64,000 bases of DNA, taken from contig NZ_JAOQNX010000012.1 in NCBI RefSeq assembly GCF_025961575.1, positions 62,001-126,000 of the forward strand. Direction: 5' to 3'. Each line of letters begins with the position of its first letter. Position 1 is the stretch's first letter. Of this stretch, positions 8,299-16,600 are shown in pieces. Source of the stretch: Rhodoblastus acidophilus. Its GTDB lineage: Bacteria > Pseudomonadota > Alphaproteobacteria > Rhizobiales > Beijerinckiaceae. Under the pieces are notes generated by a model. It worked only from the letters and a program-made list of their open reading frames with translations. It did no database searches and was not told the DNA's origin. Both the position numbers and the translations under genes were made by a program.

Positions 8299-8781
8299 TC
8301 AGCCGGCGATTCCCTCGCAAAGCGCTGCGATCACCGGCCAGCCGACCTTGCCGGCGGGATCCAGCGTTTTCAGGGCATTGAGTATGTCTTGGGCAGAATC
8401 GACCTCCTCGCGCCGCAGATGGATGAAAGCCGTCGCCTTGAGGGTGTAAAGGGCGAAGCGACCTGCGCCCTCAGGAAAGGGGTTTTGCGGGGTCCATTGG
8501 CGCCAATCCTCGGGCCAGCCGGCTTGCTGCGCCGCCTTGCGCAGACCGGTCCGCGCCATGTCCAGCGCCACGTCGAGATCGCCGTGGTAAGTGTGAATTT
8601 TGTAGAGGCAGAAGTAACTTGCGAGTTCTTCGGGCTCGACGTCCAACGCCTGCCTGAACAGGTTTTCCGCGCGCGTAAAATCGCTGCGATAGGCGACCAC
8701 GCCCTGTTGCAGCAGCGCGTCGATTCTTGGGCTGATCGCTCCGAAATTGACCTCTTCGCTTCCGGGAAAATTGAGCAGCAT
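8299..8781 (-). CDS. TPR-like small protein of nif-type neighbourhoods
   Basis: The 160-residue product has helix-turn-helix pairs of the tetratricopeptide kind. One begins near FTRAENLFRQALDVEPEELA (about residues 36-55), followed by YKIHTYHGDLDVALDMARTGL. No catalytic motif or signal peptide is seen. I chose the ATG at 8781 because GGAGG precedes it at good spacing, although the frame stays open upstream. Similar small TPR genes occur beside Grx4 and ferredoxin genes in diazotrophs, which is the arrangement here. Its divergent partner across a shared regulatory gap is grx4. Its exact function is unknown. Confidence 0.75.
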   Translation of the reverse strand: MLLNFPGSEEVNFGAISPRIDALLQQGVVAYRSDFTRAENLFRQALDVEPEELASYFCLYKIHTYHGDLDVALDMARTGLRKAAQQAGWPEDWRQWTPQNPFPEGAGRFALYTLKATAFIHLRREEVDSAQDILNALKTLDPAGKVGWPVIAALCEGIAG

Positions 8782-8894
8782 GGGGGAACCTCCACGGATC
8801 GTGCGATGGAGAGGGCTGCAAGTCCGGGGCCGGGCGTTGCGTCGTGTTTCGGACACGGGTCTCTGTCGATGTTGCGACGCGGCGCCATTGGCTG

Positions 8895-8910
8895 TGGTCC
8901 CGCTTTTGCA
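8895..8910 (+). promoter_or_regulatory. sigma-54 (-24/-12) promoter candidate for grx4
   Basis: The plus-strand sequence TGGTCCCGCTTTTGCA has GG and GC separated by 10 bases and a perfect TTGCA -12 element; the -24 side is weaker. Transcription would begin near 8921, about 47 bases before the grx4 ATG. A TGT-N10-ACG sequence at 8864-8879 is close to, but not exactly, a NifA site and is unusually near. Confidence 0.5.
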
Positions 8911-8924
8911 TTGATCCAGATCAA
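8911..8924. promoter_or_regulatory. FNR/FixK-type box
   Basis: The sequence TTGATCCAGATCAA is a perfect TTGAT-N4-ATCAA palindrome, the consensus operator of FNR/FixK-family regulators that respond to low oxygen. It sits in the divergent gap between the TPR gene and grx4. It starts right after the -12 element of the sigma-54 candidate. It could activate the minus-strand TPR gene (centre about 136 bases upstream of its ATG) or modulate grx4. Confidence 0.7.
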
Positions 8925-8967
8925 ACGCGCCTGCACAGTCGCGTTCGTTCAGCCAAGAGGTCATTTC

Positions 8968-9303
8968 ATGTCGGAAAAAACCAGCGAGCGCATCAAGGGC
9001 ATTGTCGAAGGCTCGGACATTGTCCTGTTCATGAAGGGCGTTCCCGCCGCGCCGCAATGCGGTTTCTCCGCCGCCGTCGTCAAAGTGCTCGACGGGTTCG
9101 GCGTCAAATACGATTCGGTCAACGTGCTCGCCGATCCCTTTATCCGCGAAGGCCTGAAGGAATATTCCAACTGGCCGACCTTTCCGCAGCTCTATGTGAA
9201 GGGCGAGTTCGTCGGCGGCTGCGACATCGTTCGCGAAATGGCCGCGAGCGGCGAGTTTACAAAACTTCTGGCCGACAACGGCATTGAAAAGGTGAGCGCA
9301 TGA
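8968..9303 (+). CDS. grxD: Monothiol glutaredoxin, Grx4 family
   Basis: The 111-residue protein is a CGFS-type monothiol glutaredoxin. The active cysteine is C31 in PQCGFSAAVV, followed by the WPTFPQLYVKGEFVGGCDIV glutathione-binding region. Proteins of this family hold and transfer 2Fe-2S clusters in the cytoplasm. The four-base ATGA overlap with the next gene, a 2Fe-2S ferredoxin, indicates coupled translation. The gene lies downstream of a sigma-54-like promoter and an FNR-type box. The combination points to Fe-S delivery during nitrogen fixation or microaerobic growth, which is inference. Confidence 0.95.
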   Translation: MSEKTSERIKGIVEGSDIVLFMKGVPAAPQCGFSAAVVKVLDGFGVKYDSVNVLADPFIREGLKEYSNWPTFPQLYVKGEFVGGCDIVREMAASGEFTKLLADNGIEKVSA

Positions 9304-9653
9304 ACGTCCACGTCGCCCCCTCTTTCGCCGATGTGCCGCAGGTCTACACCCGGCATGTCTTCGCCTGCTACACGCAGCGCCCGCCGGGCCATCCGCGCGG
9401 CTCCTGCGGCCAGCAGGGCGCGCAGCCGCTGTGGGACCGGCTGTCGAAAAAGCTCGAAGCCGAGCGTCTCGGCGAGGTCGGTTTTACGCCGGCGGGCTGC
9501 CTCGGTTTTTGTCGCGCCGGGCCGCTGATGGTGGTCTATCCCGAGGGCGTCTGGTACGCGCCCAAAACCCCGGAAGACATTGACGAGATCGTCGAGACCC
9601 ATCTCAAGGGCGGCGCCCTGGTCGAGCGCCTGGTGATCGTGCCGACGCGCTGA
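9300..9653 (+). CDS. Thioredoxin-like [2Fe-2S] ferredoxin
   Basis: The 117-residue product belongs to the thioredoxin-fold 2Fe-2S ferredoxins (Shethna/NuoE-like). The four expected ligands are C23 (FACYTQRP), C36 (RGSCGQQG), C67 and C71 (GCLGFCRAG), spaced C-x12-C and C-x3-C. Such proteins can carry electrons or protect nitrogenase from oxygen in some diazotrophs. It overlaps grxD by four bases. A strong 14-base-pair hairpin follows the gene, so the pair may form a short operon. Confidence 0.9.
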   Translation: MNVHVAPSFADVPQVYTRHVFACYTQRPPGHPRGSCGQQGAQPLWDRLSKKLEAERLGEVGFTPAGCLGFCRAGPLMVVYPEGVWYAPKTPEDIDEIVETHLKGGALVERLVIVPTR

Positions 9654-9672
9654 TTATTTTGGGCGCCGACGG

Positions 9673-9716
9673 GCGCTTTCGGGCCGTGGCGACGCGGCCC
9701 GAAAGCGCGGCATTTT
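9673..9716 (+). terminator. Terminator-like hairpin after the ferredoxin gene
   Basis: GCGCTTTCGGGCCG at 9673-9686 pairs perfectly with CGGCCCGAAAGCGC at 9695-9708 across an 8-base loop. The sequence after the stem is only moderately T-rich (GGCATTTTC), so it is a weaker intrinsic terminator than the text-book form. Confidence 0.55.
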
Positions 9717-9795
9717 CAATATTGATTTGAATTCCCTAACGCCCTAGCTTCTGCGCCTGATCCGCGCGACTTGCGCGGCAAGAAAGGGCAAGACA

Positions 9796-10002
9796 ATGAA
9801 AATCTCCGCGCGCAACGTGCTCGCCGGCAAGATCGTCGAGATCAAAAAGGGCGCGACCACCTCCCATGTCCTGATCGACGTCAAAGGCCTGATCGTCACC
9901 TCCGCCATCACCAACGAAGCGGTCGAGGAACTCGGCTTGAAGGTCGGCGGCGAAGCCAGCGCCGTGATCAAGTCCTCGGACGTCATGGTGATGGTCCCCT
10001 GA
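9796..10002 (+). CDS. mop: Mop-type molybdenum-pterin binding protein (molbindin)
   Basis: The 68-residue product is a single TOBE/Mop domain. It begins MKISARNVLAGKIVEIKKGA and continues through VLIDVKGLIVTSAITNEAVEEL to the final AVIKSSDVMVMV, the standard molbindin pattern. Molbindins form hexamers that bind molybdate in the cytoplasm and may buffer or store it. No transporter is adjacent, but modD and a molybdenum-hydroxylase accessory gene lie 9 kb away, so the region is enriched in molybdenum handling. An AAAGGGCAAG ribosome site precedes the ATG. Confidence 0.93.
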   Translation: MKISARNVLAGKIVEIKKGATTSHVLIDVKGLIVTSAITNEAVEELGLKVGGEASAVIKSSDVMVMVP

Positions 10003-10009
10003 GCGGATT

Positions 10010-10202
10010 TAGCAGGCTGCTGAAAAACCCGTGGACCGCCCCCGCCCTGGCGCGCGCGCCCGAGACGTCCGCCAAGGCGGGCTCCTCACGGTGAGGGCTA
10101 CGCGATTATTCTATATAAGGAAAATCCCTCATGGTGAGGAGGCTGCGAAGCAGCCGTCTCGAACCATGGCCATCGGAACGGGACTTTTTCAGCAGCCTGT
10201 TA
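10010..10202. repeat. MITE-like foldback element with 15-base terminal repeats
   Basis: The ends CAGGCTGCTGAAAAA (from 10013) and TTTTTCAGCAGCCTG (to 10199) are perfect inverted repeats. Inside them, GAGACGTCCGCC...CTCCTCACGGTGAGGG pairs with CCCTCATGGTGAGGAGGC...GCCGTCTC, making almost the whole 190 bases one imperfect hairpin. It has no coding capacity. The inner CCCTCATGGTGAGGAGGC motif is widespread between genes in Rhizobiales, so this is probably a non-autonomous element mobilised by a transposase elsewhere. Confidence 0.8.
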
Positions 10203-10234
10203 GGAAGGCTGGGGTCTCCCCGGCCTTTTCTTTC

Positions 10235-10686
10235 TCAGCGCGCCCGCTGCGCCGATCGCGCGGCGCGCAGCAGCGCCAGGATTTCGGCGTTGCCGGCCAT
10301 GTCGAGCGCGGAAAAACCGTCGAGGGTTTCAGCGGATATGTCGGCGCCGCGCGCCAAAAGATGCCGCACGATGGCGGTGCGCGACGAGGAGGCCGCGAAC
10401 ATCAGCGCGGTCGCGCCATTGTCATTCGCATGGTTCATGTCCACGCCCGCGTCGATCAGCAGGTCGAGCAGATCGAGGTTTTCGCCGAAGCAGGCGAGCC
10501 ATAGCGCATTATTCCCGTCCGCGTTGAGCGCCGATGTGTCGCCGCCCGCCAGCAGGATTTTTCGCGCCATGGCCGCATCGCCTTTTTGCGCGGCGCGCAT
10601 CAAAGGCGTGGACTTGTTTCTCCGCGTGCGAAAAGATTTTCAAAACCTTCGGCGCGCAAAAAATCGTCAAGCGTTTGATCCGTCAT
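10235..10686 (-). pseudogene. Ankyrin-repeat protein gene with a frameshift
   Basis: Three to four ankyrin repeats are readable from 10603 to 10235 (ADGNNALWLACFGENLDLLD, DNGATALMFAASSSRTAIVR, then ISAETLDGFSALDMAG). A good start lies upstream at 10686, overlapping sagB by 20 bases, and reads [23 protein letters not shown], then runs out of frame at ETSPRL. Adding one base to the A-run near 10616 would join the two parts as ENKSTPLMRAAQKGD, a typical ankyrin opening. So the gene is either broken, a sequencing error is present, or translation restarts at 10603. Ankyrin genes of this type occur beside sagB in some nif regions. Confidence 0.7.
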
Positions 10687-12202
10687 GGGCGAAAAACTCC
10701 GGGCGGCTTTTTGTGGGATAGGCCGGCTCGGTCGCAATGCGCGAGTCCACATAGGGCAGGCCGACCGTGAAGTGGTACAGGCTCTGCAAATTCTGGTCCT
10801 TCAGCCCGAACAGGGCGTGGGTTTCGTCATCAAAATAGCAGCCAATTCCGGTCCCGCGCAGGTTTTGTCGCTCGGCTTCGAGATAAAGGACCTGGCCGAT
10901 GAGGCCCGCCTCCCAGTGCAATTGCCGGTAGCGCCAGGGGTTTTGCGCCACCAGGGGCGAAAATTCCGCCAGCAGAGCGACGCCGAATGAGGAATCGCCG
11001 CCGATCCCCTGGTTGCAGAACAGCCGCCGGGCGAGGCCGCGCGCGTCCATTTCCTTGAGCAGATAGAGCGGCAGGTTCGCCTCCTCCACCTTGCGCCAGA
11101 GGAAATCGGCGAAAAAATTTTGGCGCATCAGCGCCTCGCCCGCGGCGCTGCGCGGCAGGGCGTAAAGGCCCTGCGGCAGCCCCTCGACGCGGTGGACGAA
11201 CAGCAGCGGATGGACGCGGGGCGAAAAACTCCACAGGTCGAAGGGGGATTTTTGCGGCGCCAGCGCGGCGAGCATGGCGAAAAATTCGTCCGGCGCCATG
11301 CGATGCTTGGGATTGAAGGCCTGCGCGCTGCGCCGTTGCAGGATCAATTCGGCGGTGATGTCCTTGGCCTCGCGTGGGGCGGTCGCGACAAAATTTTCGC
11401 CGGCGGAGCCGAGTGTCGCCTGTACGACATCGTCGATGACGGGCCAGCGATACATCGGCCGGGCGTCGAGCAGATTGGCGGCGCCGCTCCACAAGCCGAT
11501 CTTGTCGGCCGGCGCCGAGGGCGCGCCTTCGCGTTCGAAAATTTCGATCAGCGCGTCGGCGTCCTCGCGTTCGGCGCGGCCAAAATCCTCGGCGCGATCC
11601 AGGCCCAGAAGGCGCGAAAGCGGGGCGCTGTCGAGATTTTCGACCATTTTGGCGGAAAAGCCGAGAGTGTTTGCGGCATAGGCGAGCGCGCCCAGGGCGT
11701 GGCCGAGGTCGAGCTGGCAATAGCGAAAGGCGCGCTCGCCATATTTCCAGGCTTCGCGCCAGGGGATCGAGCTGAGGCCGATCCACAGCCGCGGCGGCCC
11801 CTCGCCCGGCGGATCGGCGCGGCGCTGTTCGAGCACATGGTCGCGGCTGAGATAGTGGTGCAAGCCATCAGCCACGCCCGGAAAATTTTCACTTAAAACG
11901 TAAGACTCGGTCGGGTGCAGATTGCCGCTCGACGGATTGCAGCGCAAAGCCCAGCGGTCCGGGCCAAAACTTTTCCAAGCGGAAAGACCGAAGCTCAGAT
12001 GCAGCAACGCGCCGAGACCGGCGCGCGAAAAGGGGGCGGATGAGCAGTTTTGCGGCGCGAGATCGAGGTCGATCTTTTCGGCGCCCAAAAATTCGCGGAA
12101 CGGATTGGGCTGCGCGTCCCAATCCAGCGTATCCGGGCTGGCGGCGAAGCCGCCGAACCCGTGTTTTGTTCGTTGGTGATAGGCGAAGGCTGTTTCGGTC
12201 AT
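10667..12202 (-). CDS. SagB/ThcOx-type nitroreductase-fold oxidoreductase
   Basis: The 511-residue product begins [16 protein letters not shown] with [13 protein letters not shown], the opening of SagB-type dehydrogenase proteins. Two nitroreductase-like halves follow: [11 protein letters not shown] with [13 protein letters not shown] (about residues 70-110), and [20 protein letters not shown] near residue 285. SagB relatives are FMN enzymes that oxidise azolines in peptide natural products. No precursor peptide or cyclodehydratase gene is seen here, so the substrate is unknown. A sigma-54-like promoter and a hairpin lie in the 60 bases upstream, and the frameshifted ankyrin gene overlaps its end. 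Confidence 0.8.
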   Translation of the reverse strand: MTETAFAYHQRTKHGFGGFAASPDTLDWDAQPNPFREFLGAEKIDLDLAPQNCSSAPFSRAGLGALLHLSFGLSAWKSFGPDRWALRCNPSSGNLHPTESYVLSENFPGVADGLHHYLSRDHVLEQRRADPPGEGPPRLWIGLSSIPWREAWKYGERAFRYCQLDLGHALGALAYAANTLGFSAKMVENLDSAPLSRLLGLDRAEDFGRAEREDADALIEIFEREGAPSAPADKIGLWSGAANLLDARPMYRWPVIDDVVQATLGSAGENFVATAPREAKDITAELILQRRSAQAFNPKHRMAPDEFFAMLAALAPQKSPFDLWSFSPRVHPLLFVHRVEGLPQGLYALPRSAAGEALMRQNFFADFLWRKVEEANLPLYLLKEMDARGLARRLFCNQGIGGDSSFGVALLAEFSPLVAQNPWRYRQLHWEAGLIGQVLYLEAERQNLRGTGIGCYFDDETHALFGLKDQNLQSLYHFTVGLPYVDSRIATEPAYPTKSRPEFFAHDGSNA

Positions 12203-12213
12203 TGCGGCGCCTT

Positions 12214-12240
12214 CAAGCGAAGCAGATGCCGCTTCGCTTG
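12214..12240. other. Perfect 10-base-pair hairpin between gltD and sagB
   Basis: CAAGCGAAGC and GCTTCGCTTG form a perfect stem with a 7-base loop. It lies 22 bases after the gltD stop but has no T-run on the minus strand, so it may slow gltD transcripts or act in the sagB leader rather than end transcription cleanly. Confidence 0.5.
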
Positions 12241-12254
12241 CAGAAAACGCGCCA
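12239..12254 (-). promoter_or_regulatory. sigma-54 (-24/-12) promoter candidate for sagB
   Basis: On the minus strand the site reads TGGCGCGTTTTCTGCA, with GG and GC 10 bases apart and nearly full agreement with TGGCACG-N4-TTGCA. The start of transcription would be near 12228, about 25 bases before the sagB ATG. No TGT-N10-ACA NifA site was found in the roughly 170 bases upstream that I read. Confidence 0.55.
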
Positions 12255-12262
12255 CATAGAGA

Positions 12263-13675
12263 TCAGCGCGGCAGCTCGCTCTCGCCCATCAGGAACAGGT
12301 CCACCGCGCGGGCCGCCTGGCGGCCTTCGCGGATCGCCCAGACCACCAGCGACTGGCCGCGACGCATGTCGCCGGCGGCAAAAACCTTGTCGACGCTGGT
12401 GCGGTAGCCCTTGGTGTCGGCCTGCACATTGCCGCGCGGGTCCGTGGTGACGCCGAGCTGTTGCAACAGCCCCTCATGGACGGGGCTGACAAAGCCCATG
12501 GCCAGCAGGACGAGGTCGGCGCGCAGCTCGAATTCGCTGCCGGGGATTTCCTTGAAATGATCGTCGACGCGGACGCATTTCAGACCCTTGACGCCGGAAT
12601 CGCCGACAAAGGCCTTGGTCATCACGCCAAAGTCGCGGTCGGCGCCTTCCATGTGCGAAGACGACGTGCGCAGCTTCAGCGGCCAATACGGCCAGGACGT
12701 CAGCTTGTCTTCCTTGGCCGGCGGCTTCTGCATGATTTCGAGCTGGGTCACCGACAGCGCGCCCTGGCGCACGGAAGTGCCGATACAGTCGGAGCCGGTA
12801 TCGCCGCCGCCGATGACGACGACATGTTTTCCGGACGCGAGGATCGGGTCGTTGGTGAGCCGCTCGCGCGACACCCGCCGGTTTTGCTGCGGCAAAAAGT
12901 CCATGGCGAAATGGACGCCGGCGAGATCGCGGCCGGGGATCGGCAGGTCGCGCGGCTTTTCCGAGCCGCCGGCGAGGATGACGGCGTCGTGGCTGTCATG
13001 AATCTGCTTGGCCGGGATGGTGACGCCAATGTTGGAATCGTAGTGGAACACGACCCCTTCGGCTTCCATCTGGGCGACGCGGCGGTCGATCAGGCCCTTT
13101 TCGAGCTTGAAGTCCGGGATGCCATAGCGCAGCAGGCCGCCGGCCTTGGCGAATTTTTCATAGACGTGGACCTCGTGGCCCGCGCGCGCGAGCTGCTGCG
13201 CCGCGGCCAAGCCCGCCGGACCCGAGCCGATGATCGCCACCTTCTTGCCGGTTTTTTTCGCGGCCGGCTCGGGGCGAACAAAACCGCTTTCCCAGGCGCG
13301 GTCGACGATGGCGCATTCCACGGTCTTGATGGTGACCGGAATGTCCTCGAGGTTCAGGGTGCAGGCGGCCTCGCAGGGCGCGGGGCAGATGCGGCCGGTG
13401 AACTCGGGGAAATTGTTGGTGGAGTGCAGGTTGCGCGCCGCCTCTTCCCAGTCGCCGCGATAGACCAGATCGTTCCAGTCGGGGATCTGGTTGTTGACGG
13501 GGCAGCCGTTGTGACAGAACGGAATGCCGCAATTCATGCAGCGCGAGGCCTGCTCGCGCGTGGCCTCTTCCGACAGCGGAATCACGAATTCCGAGTAATG
13601 GCGGATACGGTCGGCGGCGGGCTTGTAGCCGCGGTCCTGCCGGTCGATTTCCAGAAAACCGGTTACCTTGCCCAT
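12263..13675 (-). CDS. gltD: Glutamate synthase (NADPH) small subunit
   Basis: The 470-residue subunit delivers electrons from NADPH to the large subunit. The N-terminal cluster-binding motifs are [13 protein letters not shown] and [11 protein letters not shown]. The FAD motif [17 protein letters not shown] and the NADPH motif [11 protein letters not shown] are both intact. It starts one base after the gltB stop, so the two form one operon. Length and motifs are normal. The C-terminal [19 protein letters not shown] block closes the FAD site. Confidence 0.97.
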   Translation of the reverse strand: MGKVTGFLEIDRQDRGYKPAADRIRHYSEFVIPLSEEATREQASRCMNCGIPFCHNGCPVNNQIPDWNDLVYRGDWEEAARNLHSTNNFPEFTGRICPAPCEAACTLNLEDIPVTIKTVECAIVDRAWESGFVRPEPAAKKTGKKVAIIGSGPAGLAAAQQLARAGHEVHVYEKFAKAGGLLRYGIPDFKLEKGLIDRRVAQMEAEGVVFHYDSNIGVTIPAKQIHDSHDAVILAGGSEKPRDLPIPGRDLAGVHFAMDFLPQQNRRVSRERLTNDPILASGKHVVVIGGGDTGSDCIGTSVRQGALSVTQLEIMQKPPAKEDKLTSWPYWPLKLRTSSSHMEGADRDFGVMTKAFVGDSGVKGLKCVRVDDHFKEIPGSEFELRADLVLLAMGFVSPVHEGLLQQLGVTTDPRGNVQADTKGYRTSVDKVFAAGDMRRGQSLVVWAIREGRQAARAVDLFLMGESELPR

Positions 13676-13676
13676 C

Positions 13677-16600
13677 TTATTCTCCGGCGGCGGCGGTCGG
13701 CCGCTGTTCGTTCTGCGACATCAGTTCGGCGAGCGCGCGGCGGTATTCCACCGGCATGACCTTTCTGAACTTGGGCAGGTATTCGGCCCAATTGTCGAGG
13801 ATTTCGCGGGCGCGGGTGGAGCCCGTGTAGCGCATGTGATTGGTGACCAATTGCTTCAGACGTTCGGCGTCGAAGCGGGTCATGTCGCTCATCACGTCGA
13901 CGCGGCCATGCGCGGCGAGATCGCCGCCCTGATGGTTGAGGCGCTGGTTGAGGTCTTCTTCCTCGACGACCGGCTCCAGATCGACCATGGCCATGTTGCA
14001 GCGCGAGGCGAAGGCGCCGTCGGCGTCGAGCACATAGGCGATGCCGCCCGACATGCCCGCCGCAAAATTGCGGCCGGTCTGGCCGAGCACGACGACCACG
14101 CCGCCGGTCATATATTCGCAGCCGTGGTCGCCCACGCCCTCGACCACCGCGACAGCGCCCGAGTTGCGGACGGCGAAACGCTCGCCGGCCACGCCACGGA
14201 AATACACTTCGCCGCCAATCGCGCCGTAAAGCACCGTGTTGCCGACGATGATCGAGTTTTCCGGCACGATTTTCTTGGCGTCGCGGGAGGGATAGATGAC
14301 GATGCGGCCGCCCGAAAGCCCCTTGCCGACATAATCATTGCCGTCGCCTTCGAGCTCCAGCGTCACGCCATGGGCGAGCCAGGCGCCGAAGGACTGACCG
14401 GCCGTGCCGATGGCGCGGACATGAATGGTGTCGTCGGGCAGGCCCGCGTGGCCATAGATGCGCGCCACCTCACCCGACAGCATCGCGCCGAAGGAGCGGT
14501 CGACGTTGCGGATGTGGGTCTCGATGCGCACCGGGGCGCCGCGCTCCAGAGCGGGAGCGGCGGATTCGATCAGCGCGCGGTCCGCGGCCTTTTCCAGACC
14601 ATGGTCCTGCTCGATCGAGCGATAGATGGTGTCGCCCGCGATCGGGGTCGGCTTGTGGAACAGGCGCGCGAAGTCGAGACCCTGCGCCTTCCAGTGCTTG
14701 ATCGCCTTGTCGCGGTCGAGCATTTGCAGCTGTCCGACCATTTCGTTGAAGGTGCGATAGCCGAGCTTGGCCATATATTCGCGCACTTCCTCGGCGACGA
14801 AGAAGAAGTAGTTGATGATGTGCTCGGGCGTTCCCTTGAAACGCTTGCGCAGAACCGGGTCCTGCGTCGCCACGCCCACCGGGCAGGTGTTGAGGTGGCA
14901 CTTGCGCATCATCAGGCAGCCCGCCGCAATCAGCGGCGCGGTGGCGAAGCCGAATTCATCCGCGCCGAGCAGCGCTCCGACGACCACGTCGCGGCCGGTG
15001 CGCAGACCGCCGTCAACCTGAACGGCGATGCGCGAACGCAGACGGTTGAGCACCAGGGTCTGGTGGGTTTCGGCGAGGCCGATTTCCCAAGGCGATCCCG
15101 TGTGCTTGATCGAGGTCAGCGGCGAGGCGCCGGTGCCGCCCTCGAAACCGGAAATCGTGACATGGTCGGCGCGTCCCTTGGACACGCCGGCGGCGACGGT
15201 GCCGACGCCCACTTCCGACACCAGCTTTACGGAGATGTCGGCGCGCGGATTGACGTTCTTCAGGTCGTAGATCAGCTGCGCCAGATCTTCGATCGAATAA
15301 ATGTCATGGTGCGGCGGCGGCGAGATCAGGCCGACGCCTTGCGTGGAATGGCGCACCTTGGCGACGACCGCATCGACCTTGTGGCCGGGCAACTGGCCGC
15401 CTTCGCCGGGCTTCGCGCCCTGCGCCATCTTGATCTGGATCATGTCGGAATTGACGAGATATTCCGTCGTCACGCCGAACCGGCCGGAGGCCACCTGCTT
15501 GATGGCCGAGCGCATAGAATCGCCATTGGCCATCGGCTTGAAGCGGTCGGATTCCTCGCCGCCCTCGCCGGTGTTGGACTTGCCGCCGATGCGGTTCATC
15601 GCGATGGCGAGCGTGGTGTGCGCCTCGCGCGAGATCGAGCCGAACGACATGGCGCCGGTGGCGAAACGCTTGACGATTTCCTTGGCCGGCTCGACTTCGG
15701 AAATGTCGATCGGTTTGCGGCCGTCTTCCTGCGCGTCCTTGATGCGGAACAGGCCGCGAATTGTCAGCAGGTTTTCCGACTGCTCGTTCAACAGCTTGGC
15801 GAAGGCGCGGTACTTGTCCTGGCTGTTGCCGCGCACGGCGTGCTGGAGCAGAGCAATGCTGTCGGGCGTCCAGTTATGCGCCTCGCCGCGCGTGCGGAAC
15901 GCATATTCGCCGCCGACATCGAGCGCGGTGCGATAGACGGGCGCATCGCCGAACGCGGTTCTGTGGCGCTCGACGGTTTCGCGGGCGATCTCTTCCAAAC
16001 CGACGCCGAAGATCGGCGTGGCCGTGCCGGTGAAATAATCGTCGACCAATTGCTTGGACAGGCCGACGGCGTCGAAAATCTGCGCGCCGCAATAGGACTG
16101 GTAGGTCGAAATGCCCATCTTGGACATGACCTTGAGCAGGCCCTTGTCGACCGCCTTGATGTAGCGCTTCACCGCCTCATAGCCGTCGACTTCCGCCGGG
16201 AATTCGTCGGCCATTTCGGCCAGCGTCTCGAAGGCGAGATAGGGGTTGATCGCCTCGGCGCCATAGCCGGCGAGCAGCGCGAAATGATGGACTTCGCGGG
16301 CTTCGCCGGTTTCGACCACCAGACCGACCGAGGTGCGCAGGCCCTTGCGGATCAGGTGATGATGCACGGCGGCGGTGGCCAGCAGCGCCGGGATCGGGAT
16401 GCGGTCGGGGCCGACCATGCGATCCGACAGGACGATGATGTTGTAGCCGCCGGTCACCGCCTGTTCGGCGCGGTCACAGAGGCGGTCGAGCATCGGCTTG
16501 AGGCCGTCGGCGCCCAGGCCCGCTTCATAGGTGATGTCGAGCGTCTTGGTGTCGAAGGCGTCCTCGACATGGCCGATCGAGCGAATCTTTTCCAGATCGG

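Noticed and set aside
9673-9716. sigma-54 promoter for mop
   Set aside because: GG-N10-GC patterns there lack the TTGC side and lie inside a hairpin.
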